The notes under the pieces: model-generated
What the model was told of the DNA's origin: nothing
Database searches by the model: none
The model's input: only the letters and a program-made list of their open reading frames with translations
Position numbers and translations under genes: made by a program
Shown: piece after piece, positions 1 through 11,675 of the stretch
Layout: each line of letters starts with the position of its first letter
How positions within the stretch are numbered: the first letter of the stretch is position 1
Assembly (NCBI GenBank): GCA_963921825.1
Contig: OY997592.1
Coordinates: 33,660,252-33,724,251 of the forward strand
Source of the DNA: Erodium maritimum
Lineage: Eukaryota; Streptophyta; Magnoliopsida; Geraniales; Geraniaceae
Length of the DNA stretch: 64,000 nt
Direction of reading: 5' to 3'

Positions 1-328
1 GTTTCCCTTACTTGAGCGAGTATTTGAGGTATTGATATCGTGAGCAGTGTGACGTTTTGGTATCAGGTTTTGAGGTAGTGGTTTTCCCTGATTAGATTGG
101 TAAGTCGTTGGTGCTTTACTAGTATGACATAATCGAACGGGTATCCGTGGAGGTGAGCGGAACACTCATCCCCTTTACTACTTTCCTGCATGCCTCTGGG
201 GTAGGGACGAGTAGCGAATACTGGTTTGGTTTCGGAAAGTTACAAGTAAATGCACATAAGATCGTGGGAGGGTTGTACTTTACCTTGTCGGGGTGGCCAA
301 TGGAATGGTCGTTCGGTCTCTGTTTTGG
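1..328 (+). mobile_element. Truncated gypsy LTR fragment
   Basis: This stretch is homologous to the reverse complement of about 10365-10705 inside the solo LTR at 9909-13307. Both share the GTGAGCGG-type palindrome followed by a CTACTTT-rich run, and the block containing GTAGGGACGAGTAGCGAATA. Homology runs to about 325 and stops where protease coding sequence begins. The 3' end of the LTR, the primer site and gag are therefore missing. The left end runs off the window. The orientation fits the 5' LTR of the + strand gypsy element that follows. Confidence 0.75.
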
Positions 329-485
329 GCGTCATTTTTATTGGATATCGGGGCATCACACTCGTTTGCTTCGACGAGTTGTGTTGAGATGTTGGGGCTG
401 AGTTAGAGCCGTTGAGTCCACCCCTGCATCTGGACACGCCGGTTGGTGGTGGTATGGTGTTGACTAGGGTCTGCCGTGCCTGCGA
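329..485 (+). pseudogene. Gypsy aspartic protease remnant
   Basis: This is the retropepsin part of a gypsy polyprotein, which cleaves Gag-Pol. It aligns at nucleotide level with the protease of the related element at about 31050-31215. The Asp-Xaa-Gly core is recognisable as 'DIGASH', so the canonical DTG has become DIG. The C-terminal part stops near 485, where unrelated sequence replaces about 50 bases. With gag missing upstream and stops downstream it cannot function. It belongs with the pol remnant at 690-3751. Confidence 0.75.
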
Positions 486-689
486 AGTTAGAAAAGTGAA
501 CTGATACAGGAGGATCAAGAGAGGGCTCAAGAGCCTTAATGCAGGATCGAGTCCTCACTCCGAGGATTCGGGTATGTTTGGAGTTGGTGGGCACGACGGC
601 GGTAGTGGGGTGAGGTCTTAGAGAGACTGCGAGGGTCCGTGAGGTTCGGCAGCGACTGAGCTTGTGCGTATATCCGTGGTAAGGATACT
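486..689 (+). other. Filler sequence inside protease
   Basis: About 200 bases separate the two halves of the protease and have no counterpart in the sister elements at this place. The last 35 or so bases (TATCCGTGGTAAGGATAC, then an ATG) resemble the segment just before the gag start at 29530-29560. The filler may therefore come partly from an element leader. The rest is unassigned. Confidence 0.4.
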
Positions 690-3600
690 TACGAAATGAC
701 CGCCTTTGACGTGATTTTGGGAATGGATTGGCGGGAAAAGTACCGAGCCAATATCGACTGTTACAGGCGACGAGTGACAGTGTCAGCAGGCAACACAAAG
801 GTTTCGTGTATTCTTGGCAGTAAGAGCGGAGTTCTCCGGTCGGCATTGTCCGCAGTGGAGGAAGTATCGGCTGTGCAGAGCCGCGAGTTACCGCGAGTGG
901 TGTGCGAGTTCCCCGAGGTCCTTTCGGAGGAGTTGAGCGGGTTGCAACCAGTTCGTGAGGTGGAGTTCGGGATTGACCTGATGCCGGGAACGGCAGCGAT
1001 ATCGATGGCGCCTTACAGGTTCGCGCCAGCAGAGTTGACCGAGCTGAAGCGTCAGCTTGAGGAGCTTCGGGAGAAGGGGTTTATCCGTCCGAGCACATCG
1101 CCGTGGGGAGCACCAGCACTCTTCGTGAAGAAGAAGAGTGGAGAGCTTCGGATGTGTATAGACAACCGGAAGCTGAACCGGGTTACGGTGAAGAACCGAT
1201 ACCCGATGCCGAGGATTGATGACTTGTTCGACCAGTTGAGAGGGTCGACATGCTTCTCGAAGATCGATCTATGATCCGGGTATTACCAGTTGTGAGTCCG
1301 GCAGGAGGATGTTGCAAAGACTGCATTCCGGACACGCTATGGGCATTACGAGTTCTTGGTGATGCCATTTGGACTGACGAACGCACCTGCATCGTTCATG
1401 GATATGATGAACAGTATATTCCGGTCGTTCTTAGATCAATTTGTGGTGGTGTTTGTAGATGACATCTTGATCTATTCGCAGAACGATGCGGCACATGAGG
1501 AGCATCTGAGAACTGTCCTGACCCTGCTGCGCACACATCAGCTATATGCCAACCTGGAACGCTGAGGTGAAATTCCTCGGTCACATTGTATCCCGTGACG
1601 GTGTACTGTTCGATCCATCGAAGATCGACGCGGTTTCGAAGTGGGCACGGCCCATGAGTGTCTTCGAGATCCGCAGCTTCTTGGGGTTGACAGGATATTA
1701 TCGGCGGTTTGTCCAGGACTTTGCGCGACTAGCCGCGCCTATGACTCTTTTGACGCACAAGGGAGTCGGATTTGTGTGGACAGAGGATTGTGAACGTGCG
1801 TTCACGGAGCTGAAGACTCGTCTGACTACCGCACCAGTATTGATAGTGCCAGAGAGAGGGGTCGGGTATGAGGTCTATTGTGACGCGTCCAGGGAACGGC
1901 TGGGCTGTGTACTGATGCAGTTAGGTAGAGTTGTTGCTTATGGCTCCAGGCAGTTGAAGACACACGAGCGCAACTATCCTACCCATGACTTGGAACTAGC
2001 AGCAGTCATGTTCGCGCTGAAGGGCTGGCGGTATTATCTATACGGCGAGCGATTTCAGGTGTTCCCGGATCACAAGAGCCTCAAGTACATCTTTTCCCAA
2101 CGAGACCTGAACATGCGCCAGCGGCGATGGATGGAGCTACTTGAGGAGTACGACTTTGAGCTACACTACCATCCGGGTAAGGCGAATGTGGTTGCCGACG
2201 CCCTGAGTAGGAAGTCGGTTCCGAGCCTTGCTAGCATATCAGTCCGAGAGTGGGACATGATGGGGGAACTGGGCACGTTCGGGCTTGAGGTAGAGGAGGT
2301 TACTGGTGGCGTGGCCATGTGCTCATTGGTGGCTCAGCCCTCACTACTTGCCCGAGTGTTGGAGGCGCAGTCGGAGGACGTCGAGACGTCAGAAATTCGA
2401 GAGAGAGTCGTCAGCGGTGTCGATGCGGAAGGATGGGAACTCAGTGCTGATTGGGGGTTACGATATCGAGGAGGGTTATTCGTGCGAGACAACTGTAGAG
2501 ACGACGTGTTGCGAGAGTCACATCCTTCACGTCTTACAGTGCACCCGGGTAACACCAAGATGTACCGCGACATCAGGCGGCACTTCTGGTGGAGCGGGAT
2601 TTGTATCGAGATGTCTCACCTGTCAGCAGGTGAAAGCCGAACATCAGCGGCCTGCCGGATTATTGCGGTCACTGCTGATTGCCCAGTGGAAGTGGGAGCA
2701 CGTCACGATGGACTTCGTGAGTGGGTTGCCGAGATCGCTAAGAGGACACGATGCGGTATGGGTGGTAGTCGACCGTTTGACCAAGTCGGCCCATTTCCTG
2801 GCCATGAGGATGACTGATCCGGTTGAAAAGTTGAGCCGCCTGTACATTCAGGAGATCGTGCGTCTCCATGGAGTCCCTGTTTCGATAGTGTCTGACAGGG
2901 ATCCTCGTTTCACGTCCAGATTTTGGCCGAGTCAGTAGACCGCGTCGGGGGCCGAGGTTTTGCTCAGTACAACACACCACCCCCAGACAGACGGCCAGTC
3001 CGAACGCACGATTCAGATTTTGGAGGACATGCTGCTGGCATGTGTGCTAGACTTTAGGGGGTCTTGGGAAGACCACCTACTGTTAGCTGATTTCGCCTAT
3101 AACAACAGCTTTCAGGCCAGTATTGGGATGGCACCGTTTGAAGGGTTGTAAGGTAGGCCGTGTCGATCGCCAGTATCCTGGGCAGAGGAGGGAGACAGGA
3201 GTCTACTAGGGCCAGAGCTTGTTCGAGAGTCAAGAGAGAAGGTCGCGCTGATACGCGAGTTGTTGAAGACCGCGCGGAGTCGGCAGAAGAGCTACACCGA
3301 CAGACGACGCTGACCTCTTGAGTTCGTAGTCAGTGATCACGTGTTCCTGAAGGTGAGCCCGAGGAAGGGACTGGTAGGGTTCAGCCGCGGCGGAGGCAAG
3401 TTAGCCCCGCGGTACATCGGCCCTTTCGAGATCTTGAGCAGAGTAGGAGCAGTGGCATATCGTCTGGCATTACCACCGCAACTTGGGAGTGTTCATAACG
3501 TCTTCCATGTGTCCCAGTTGCAGAAGTACAATGCGGACCCCTCCCATGTTATTGAGTGGACAGATATCGAGGTAGCTGACGATGCCTCGTATGAGGAGCA

Positions 3601-3751
3601 GCCGGTTCGAATCATGGACACACGAGAGCAGGTCCAGCGTGGCAAGGTTATCCGCCTAGTACGGGTGCAGTGGCGACACCACGAGGCCGAGTCGACTTGG
3701 GAGCACGAGGAAGAGGTTCGCGCGAAGTACCCCGATCTGTTCGACTCCTGA
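690..3751 (+). pseudogene. Ty3/gypsy pol pseudogene (RT-RNase H-integrase-chromodomain)
   Basis: This is a degenerate chromovirus pol, closest in order and motifs to Tekay/Del-type elements. From left to right: the end of protease (ILGMDW), RT with [20 protein letters not shown] and the FVDD catalytic box near 1450, RNase H (VYCDAS near 1870, DHKSLKY near 2070), integrase (CQQVKAEHQ, then SDRDP near 2895 and QSERTIQ near 3000) and a C-terminal chromodomain (RLVRVQW to YPDLF, about 3650-3745). Lesions relative to the sister copies: TGA at 1272-1274 (Arg in sisters), a 17-base deletion near 1559, a deletion of about 25 bases near 2598, TAG at 2936-2938, TAA at 3149-3151 and TGA at 3311-3313. 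Non-functional. Confidence 0.93.
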
Positions 3752-3787
3752 GGTACGTTTGTTTTAAACTTCGCGAACGAAATTCCT

Positions 3788-3801
3788 CTAAGGGGGTAGA
3801 T
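3788..3801 (+). promoter_or_regulatory. Polypurine tract
   Basis: The purine-rich run ending AAGGGGGTAGAT immediately precedes the TG of the 3' LTR. This is the expected plus-strand primer site. The same run appears before the LTRs at 14218 and 34409 and, reversed, after 17775. Confidence 0.8.
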
Positions 3802-6217
3802 TGTAAGAACCGCTCCTGGTCAACGTCGGTCAAATCGGCGGAAAAACAAAAAAATTTAATATTTTGGGACATACACCTAAATGAACATAAATTTGACTCC
3901 GAGGGTCATATCGGACTTAAGTTGATCCCGATATCGACCAAAGTGAGTTCTGGGGGACTCAGGGCAACTTTTTGACCAATTTGGGAAAGGTTGACTTTTT
4001 GCCGGAAAAGTCAACCAAGCGACGTTTTGGTCCGTTCGAGGCCCGTTTTGGATCCAAAAAGCTTATCCATCATTACAGCGATCTTAGTTGGGCCGTTTTC
4101 TTGTAGCACGTGAAATTTCGTAATTTCTTGGAAAATGGGCCCGTTCAGGGCCCGAGACGGCCGAATTTCGCGAATCTGACAGAAAAATATATATGAAGAC
4201 TTTTTTAAAGAGGTGGGACCCACTTGCCACTTGTCACGCAAGTGGTGGTAGTTGTTATTTTTGAACAAAACAAAAGGAAGACAAGGTGTGTGTTCGGCAA
4301 TTTACAAAAAAAAAGGAGAAGGAGGAGAGAGAGAAAAAGAGAAAAAGAAGAGAGAAGGAGGAAGGAGAAAAGGGAAAAGAAAGTGAGGTTTTTTGACGAT
4401 TTCCCGACGATCCGACCGAAGAATCGTCTCAACGACTTCGGATTCGAACTCCCCTCGTCATTCTCTAAGGTGAGAACCCATTCTTTTCTCGTTTTGGTAC
4501 GTTTGAATTTTGGGGTTTGAGTTTAAACGGTTTGTTTAAGGTTGGGTTTTGGTTAGTATTGGTTTAAAGACGAATGGTTGAGGTTTGGGGTTCGTTAGGA
4601 ACGTTTTGGGGCAAAAAGGAAAATTTTCCATGCCCGGGCCTCGGGTTTTTCGTGTTTGGGTGGTTTTGGACGATCCCCGAATCGATAATTCACACCCGAA
4701 ACGAATTATGGGATTAAATTGTGAAAGTTCGAAATTTCGGGTTTAGAAATTTTAAACGCGAATTAAATCGCTCGGAAGTCGGAAATTGATTCCGCCGATT
4801 GCATTGGAACATTTGAATTATTCTAAGATCGTAGAAATGAAAACGGGAATTTTCGGAGCCCCGGAAGGGCGTTTTCCAATCCCGGGCAGATTCGCCGAGC
4901 CGGGCGAATCGGTCCTTTCCGGGCCCATTGTTGACAATGTCGAGTAATTGGGAAGTTTGGGAGTGATCGGCATTTCCGGGGTTGCGTTTGGGCGTCTAAT
5001 TCTTTAAAATTCAGCTTTGCCTGTGAACTTAAAAAGTGTTTTAATTGTGTTCATGTTAGATCGTGCCGCCGACCGCGGAAAGGGGAGGCTAGGCGAGTGA
5101 TCGCGAGCGCGCCAGAGCTTGGGCGTGGACTTTTGGGAAAGCGTTACGAGGTAGGGAAAAGAAGCCGGATCTCGGCCCTAACTATGGAAAGTTAACAGTA
5201 GAAATGCATGTGACACTTAGTGGGGTCGTAGGATAAGTGAATGTATCGAACCATAGAAATACATGTGACACCTAGAGGTGTCGTAGGATAAGTGTACGTA
5301 TCGAACAATAGAAATGCATGCGACACTTAGTGGTGTCATAGGATAAGTGAACGTATCTAACATTAGAAATACTTGTGGCATTTGGTTGTGCCCGTAGGTT
5401 GATTGAATTGTTTGTGTTTGTGGGTGGCCATGAGTGCCTGTGGGGAGTTGAACCCGTATTGGTTGACTGACTTGCCGAGTGGTAGTTAGTCGTGTTGTCG
5501 TATTTTCTTTCTATTTGCGGGGTATTGTGTGTTATTTGGTTGTGATTATGATTGTTCCGGTGATGACTGTTGAGCTATGCCCGATGGGTGTGTCGTACCC
5601 TCCGGTGCGCGGTCGGTAAAGAGCAGAGGGTTGTGGTCCCCGTCAGGTGTGTCGCACCTTCCAGCGCGTGATCGGTAAAGTGCTAAGGCTTGTGGTTGTG
5701 GTTTGCGTGACTTTGATCACTTTTGTGTTGTGTTCTTCGAGGTCGTCTTTACCAGTGTCGGGTCTACACTACGGGTACGGGTGTTTAGTTGGTTGGGGAA
5801 AGTAACAGTTTTTGTGTGACTGTCAGGTTATTTGAGTTTGGGGATAGTAGTCCCCGGTGTTTTGTTTGTTGTTGGTGTTTCCGGCATTTCTGCTAGTATG
5901 TCGTAGTCAGTCTGGTATCCGTGGTGGTGAGCGAACGCTCACCCCTAGCTGCTTTTCCTACAGGTACTGGTCGCGAGGCGGACTAGGGGAACTCTCGAAG
6001 CTTGAAGAGCTGGGAGCGGGAGTCCGGGTTTTTGGGAGTTTAGCGACGTACGCTTTGGTTTTTGTCCGCTTGTTTTGGATGCTTTTCAGTTGTAAAATGT
6101 TGTTTTTGATTAACTCAAAGTGGTGATTTAAGCGGTTTTATAAAAATGTTTAAAAATGATTTTATTGTTTCCCCATTCGCGTTCCGGGTTCGGTCCTGCC
6201 GAATTCGGGGCGTGACA
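3802..6217 (+). mobile_element. Gypsy 3' LTR (2416 bp)
   Basis: The LTR begins TGTAAGAACCGC after the polypurine tract and ends GGGGCGTGACA, so it has TG...CA termini shared by all gypsy LTRs in the window. It contains a purine-rich stretch (4310-4385), three tandem hairpin-bearing units of about 55 bp (5205-5345) and the conserved palindrome block near 5927. It is shorter than the other LTRs because it has fewer internal minisatellite units. It is the 3' LTR of the element at 1-3801. The bases after it (GAATA) are the right-hand copy of a target duplication whose left copy lies outside the window. Confidence 0.9.
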
Positions 6218-7862
6218 GAATAAACTGTAGTTTTTAGCCAATTAAAGAGAATGCAAACTCCTATCCATGATCTTCCACCCAAATTTGGAATAAATAACTT
6301 TGTTCCAAAGAGAGGAGTCATCAAGAGAAAATCTCCACTACCATTTCCCTAACAGGGCCAGAAACAGGGCTAGATTCATAATCTACATGTTTCTAATTCC
6401 AAGAGTACCTTCTTCCTTCGACTTGCAAAAATTTCCCATTTTAGTTTATGGAGAACTTTTCTAGAAACAAAACCTTTCCACATGAACCTTTTTCTCCATT
6501 TCTCCAACTCTTTAAAAACCCCAATGGTCACTTTTAAGAGGGACATGTGATAGAGAAGAGAGGATGACAAGGTATATTTAATTAGGGTGATCCTCCCCCC
6601 CAAAAGATTGATGCCTGGCCTACAACAGACTTAGCTTGTTTCTTAAGGAGTTGATGATAGGTTTTCAAGAAGAAAGCCTTCTAAGATCAGCTCCTAGTTG
6701 AAAACCTAAATAAGGGAGGGGGGGGGGAGGAGGTTTCTTCACACCCAAGTAAGTTAGCCCCCTAATTTTCTGAGAGAGCAAGGATTGAGGAGCACAAATT
6801 GAGACTTGTGGAAGTTAATTTTGAGCCCATAACCCAACTGGAAGGTGTGTAGATTGTGTTTCAAGTTTCTGATTTGAGAAGCTTTTCCTTTGATGATGAT
6901 GAGAGTGTTATCAACAAACTGAAGGTGGGAAATTTTTGGACCATTTTCTAAACAAGCTACAGCACTTAACTAATTGAGATTAGTATTATGCTCCATTAAT
7001 TGATGTAGACCTTCAGCAACAATTGCAAACAAAAGGGGAGATAATGGACATCCTTTTCTAATGCCATTTTTTAGATTACAATAAGTAGAGGGAGAACCCT
7101 TAATCAAGATAGACACCCAAGCTTGGAAGCAAGCCTTCATCCAAGATCTCCATTTAAGACCAAAACCCATATAGGCAAGCAGGTTTAATAGATAATTCGA
7201 GTTGACATGATCATAGGCCTTCTCAAAGTCAACCTTAAAAAGAATAACTTCGTCTTTAGATCTCTTAATTTGGTCTACTAGTTCTGCATCAATCAAGACC
7301 TCATCTAACATATGTCTCCCAGCAATAAACTCTGACTGCACATCACTAACCAGATGATCAAGGTTAATCTTCAGTCTAGCTACCAAAAGTTTAGCCAATA
7401 TTTTGTATGGCCCTCCAGTGAGGCTAATAGGCATGTAATCAGAGAAACATTGAGGGCTTCCAAACTTTGGTATCAAGGTTATGAAGGAGGATTTGATACC
7501 ATTTCCTAAATCAGCACTGGAGTGGAAATGAGCTATAAAGCTATAGAAATCCTTTTTCAAGAAATGCCAACACCTTTGATAAAAAAAAAAGAGAATAACC
7601 ATCAAGACCTGGAGATTTCTCACCATTGCAATCTTTTAGAGCTCTCATAATTTCTGGCTTAGAGAATTGCAGCTCCATCTCTGCAGCTTGTTGGGAGGAT
7701 ATTGACTTGAAGTTCAAAGAGGAGAGATCAATGGAAATCTGAGCCTCATTGTTGTACAAATCTGAGAAGAAAATGGGAGCTTGATCTCTGATGTCAGAAG
7801 GGTTAGAATATAACCTTCCTTGAGAAATCCTTAAATCATACTTCTATAAAACTTCGTTGAAT
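6218..7862 (-). pseudogene. L1-like LINE reverse transcriptase fragment
   Basis: A non-LTR retrotransposon RT read on the minus strand. Recognisable blocks from 5' to 3' on that strand: the N-terminal 'palm-entry' region (GEKSPGLDGYSLFF, near 7610), SFITLIPK, GGPYKILAKLL, FKVDFEKAYDHV near 7230, GIRKGCPLSPLLFAI near 7050, a catalytic box decayed to FVDN near 6920 (FADD expected), and the C-terminal GGRITLIKYTLSSSLLYHMS near 6560. A frameshift lies in the A-rich run near 7580, and there are stops throughout. The 3' end is cut where the gypsy LTR ends at 6217, so the gypsy element appears to have inserted into this LINE. The other half would lie left of the window. Confidence 0.88.
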
Positions 7863-9232
7863 TAAAAGGATTATGAAAATAAATAACATCAGAATTATGA
7901 CTTACTTTATGTCATTGATGAACGATGAATCTCCACGACTGTAGTTTTACCTTCCAATAATATAGACGCTCTCTAATTTGGTTATTCTACTATAAAGGGA
8001 GTGAAACAGAATAAGAGAATCATGTTCATTTATCGGGGACCATAATCGTTTTCCAACTCTAATTAGGTTTCATAGTTCAACACTAATTAGCTAGGTTATC
8101 AAATTTCTATAATTTGTAATTCAACCTCAAAAAATAACAAATTATATATCTGGTATCTACACAATAATTTCCATGATAATTTCTAGGGAAGACGACAAAT
8201 GCATACCCTGAAGTTGTCACGTTTCTCTGATACCTACCCTCATGTTTTTTGTATCCAATACCTACCCCGATGTTTCCTTTTATGACAAATAGCCCTTGCC
8301 ATCCAACTCCGTTAGTCTTGTTTTTATTTGTGTTTAAAATAACCTCAACTATCTTTCAACGTTACAACCCTATCTTTCCAATAATTACTAAAATACCATT
8401 AGTTATTTAGGAAAATGTCATTTTGACTAAATTAAAATTTTCTTATATCTCTTATATTATTATTTTATATACATTTGTTACAATATTTAAAAAAAACTTG
8501 ATCAATTTTTTAAGTTTTTATTTTAAAAATACATTTTATATTTTTTTTAAAAATCATTTTTTTAGAAAATTAGTTTTATTTAAAAAAATATAATTTTATT
8601 TAAAAAATGAATTTTAATTTTTATAATTTTTTGTTATTAAAAAAATAACACGAGTATTTTAGGAATTTAGAGTAGGGAAATAAAACTGATTTGTTATTAA
8701 AAAATATACTTTTTTATAAATAAAAGTTTATTTTTTTATAAACAAAACAGTTTTTTATATATAATGAAAGTTATTTTTTTTCAAATAAACACTGAATTTT
8801 AAAAATAAATATTGAATTTTAAAAAAATTGAAAATTTTAAAATAAAACTGTTTTTATAAGATAAAACAGTTTTATGTAAAATAAAAATTATTTGTTCTGA
8901 AGTAAAAATGATTTTTTGGAAATAAAAATTATTTATTTTTTCTATGGGAATTTTTGGTATTTTAGAAAACGTTTACAGAAAATGGATGGAAATTTTGACG
9001 GTATGGGCTATTTATCATAAAAGGAAACATCGGGGTAGGTATTGGATACAAAAAAAACATGAGGGTAGGTATCAGTAAAACTTGACTAGTTAAGGGTATG
9101 CATTTGTCGTTTTCCCTAATTTCTAATACTCATGATACTATAACTAATTGATCACTTTAATTTGTATCCGACCTTATGATAACATGTACATTAAATTAAA
9201 TATGTGCCCATACATAGCATTTTAATCCAACA
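7863..9232 (-). mobile_element. Probable copia 3' LTR, interrupted by a MITE
   Basis: AT-rich noncoding DNA. The right boundary is suggested by CCAACA followed by ATCTCCCAATT on the + strand. Read on the minus strand this is a GGGAGA-type polypurine tract followed by TGTTGG, the usual start of a copia LTR. Downstream on the + strand (upstream in the element) lies copia RNase H. The left boundary is not resolved; 7863 is only where the LINE coding similarity ends. The 931 bp MITE at 8186-9116 splits it. Confidence 0.45.
8186..9116. mobile_element. MULE-type MITE, 931 bp, 9 bp TSD
   Basis: A nonautonomous DNA element with terminal inverted repeats of about 135 bp (8186-8320 and 8980-9116), beginning GGGAAGACGACAAATGC and ending with its near-complement. 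It is flanked by a perfect 9 bp direct repeat TAATTTCTA at 8177-8185 and 9117-9125. A 9 bp duplication with long TIRs is characteristic of Mutator-like elements. Each TIR contains about three units of 28-30 bp built round (A)TACCYACCCT. The centre is AT-rich homopolymer-laden DNA without coding potential. Confidence 0.9.
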
Positions 9233-9598
9233 ATCTCCCAATTGAAAAACATATGTTATCACATAATAGTTCTTCTGTAACAATCTCGTCCATCAACCAT
9301 ACTTATAAAAACCATACAAGTAGTCGTTAAATTATTTTTGACTAAACCATCAATGCTCACGTATACAAATATAGCTAAATGGAATACATCAATCATGCAC
9401 GCATAGCATCTAAGTTACATACAATATGATCCGACATGTCTATTTCCAATTGATTCTCCTTAAATTTAAGTGATGTTAATAACCAAAACAGAATGCATGA
9501 ACTAAATACTTTATTTCTTATCATAATATATCCAAATACTTAACCATAACCGTAACCATAAAGAAAACAAATTACAATCTCCCACTAAACCAAAATAT
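9233..9598 (-). other. Copia 3' noncoding region
   Basis: AT-rich DNA between the end of copia pol and the presumed 3' LTR. A second AGTGGGAGA-like purine run reads leftward near 9580. No coding signal is seen. Confidence 0.4.
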
Positions 9599-9908
9599 CA
9601 TCAAATGGTGTAATACTCGTGTGCTCATCATGGAAGACCTTGGCTGCTTAACCCTTTATGGGCGTATACACTATCATGGAGTTCGTACCAATATGTTTTG
9701 TTGGCATTTGTCATTTTTCATTATTTCTTTTACAACCAGAAACCTTTATGTCCATGTGCTTAGACTATGATGAGCTCCTATTGTCGCTAGAATATAAAAC
9801 TGTTCAATTTTTTTCAGAAAATAACTTTAGAGTTCTTTCAACATTTTCCTAGTAACAAATTTTTGTACCCATATTTCGTGGTTTGATGCCTCATAACATG
9901 GTACAACT
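9599..9908 (-). pseudogene. Copia RNase H, C-terminal part
   Basis: Read on the minus strand through several frameshifts and stops, the sequence gives the C-terminal signature of Ty1/copia RNase H: a SKHMDIKV-type block near 9770, then TKHIGTNSMI and KVFHDEHT near 9620. It joins 13308-13431 across the solo LTR. Heavily decayed, not functional. Confidence 0.75.
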
Positions 9909-10689
9909 TGTCACGGCCCGAATTCAGTATAACTGAACTCGGAACGCGAACGGTGAAGCAAGTAAAACAAAGTCTCAAATAGTTTGATAAACCGCTTTAA
10001 AAGCACCCCTTGTATTAATCAAAACAATATTTTTACAAACTGAGTTTTTTTTTAGAAATGAAAGAACACTAAAACATGAGTGTACGTCGCTAGACAACCC
10101 CGACAGCCCGGACTCACGCTCCCAGCTCTTCAAGCCTCGAGAGATCCTCCTAGTCCGCCTCGCGAACGGTACCTGTAGGAAAAGCAACAAGGGGTGAGCG
10201 TTTTGCTCCACGGACACCAGACTGACTACGACATACAGCATAAATACCGGGAACACCAGTAACAAACAAAAACACAGGGGACTACTACCCCAAATCACAT
10301 GTTAAACCCGACTGTCACACAAATCACTGCCAATTTCCCCCCAACCATATAAGACCCTTGCACGTAATGGAGACCCCAAATCAGAGACCGAACAACCATT
10401 CCATTAGTCACACTGAAAAGGTAAAGCACAACCCTCACACGATCCTATGTGCATTTACTTGTAACTTTCCGCAACAAAACCAGTATTCGCTACTCGTCCC
10501 TACCTCAGAGGCTTGCGGGAAAAGTAGTAAAGGGGATGAGCGTTCCGCTCACGTCCACGGATACCCGTTCGATCATGGCATACTAGTAAGATATCAACAA
10601 CTTACCAATCTAAACAGGGCAAACAACTACCTCAAAACCTGATACTAAACCGTCACAACTGCTCACGATATCAGTACCTCAAATACTCG

Positions 10690-11085
10690 CTCACGTAAGG
10701 GAAACCTCGAATGGGGATCATATTCTCAACTAAGCAAAACACTATTGATCACCATATCAACACCCCAATTACCCGATCACGTAGGGGAAACCTCGAAACG
10801 GGGATCATGTTCTCAACTAAGTAAATCACTATTGCTCACAACATCAATACCCCAACTACCCGATCACATAGGGGAAACCTCAAACAACCCACTCACGTGA
10901 GGGAAACCTCAAACCACCCATTCACGTGAGCGAAACCTCAAACAACCCGTTCACGTGAGGGAAACCTCAAACCAGCCGTTCACGTGAGGGAAAACTCAAA
11001 CAACCCGCTCACGTGAGGGAAACCTCAAACCACCTGTTCACGTGAGGGAAACCTCTAATAACCCGTTCACGTAGGGGAAACCTAG
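10690..11085. repeat. Minisatellite of CACGTGAGGGAAACCTC units
   Basis: About nine tandem copies, first long (about 80 bp) and then about 30 bp each, of a unit containing TCACGTGAGGGAAACCTCAAA. Position 1-40 of the window contains one reversed unit, which helps date that fragment to the same LTR family. The array lies within the solo LTR. Confidence 0.85.
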
Positions 11086-11334
11086 TTCGTACTGCGCCGC
11101 AAAGCATCAACCCTAACCCCTCTCCGGGGTGAGACCCTCACACAGAGGCGTTGGATCACCACCGTAGGTTATTGATGAGTCTCGAACCCAAGACCTCACC
11201 CTTTAACACAGAACTTACGACATTTGCAAAGAAACACAATTGTGAACAAAGTCCCGCAATATCAACAATATCAACACACACAATGCACGCAAGATCACAA
11301 AGGATCAACACACATAATGCACAACCACAAGCCT

Positions 11335-11675
11335 CAACACTTTGCCGATCGCGCGCCGGAAGGTACGACACACCTCACGGGGACCACAGCCCTCGGCACT
11401 TTACCGATCACGCATCAGAAGGTACGACACACCTCACGGGCATAACTCAAGCCTCAACACTTTACCAACCGCGCGTCGGAAGGTACGACACACCTCACGG
11501 GGACCACATCCCTCGGCACTTTACCGGTCGCGCATCGGAAGGTACGACACACCTCAAGCCTCAGCACTCTACCAATCACGCGCCGGAAGGTACGACACAC
11601 CTCACGGGGAACAAAGCCCTCGGCACTTTACCGGTCGCGCATCGGAAGGTACGACACACCTCTCGGGCACAGCTC
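11335..11675. repeat. Minisatellite, GGAAGGTACGACACACCTC units
   Basis: Six tandem units of about 59-60 bp (one shortened) containing GGAAGGTACGACACACCTC, followed by a CACGGGG-type sequence and a CTTTACC-type sequence. The 2416 bp LTR at 3802-6217 has only about two such units (5580-5690), so the array expanded or contracted between copies. Confidence 0.85.

Noticed and set aside
4224..4520. Arg/Lys/Glu-rich frame in the first complete LTR
   Set aside because: It is the GA-rich tract found in all LTRs of the family, not a protein.
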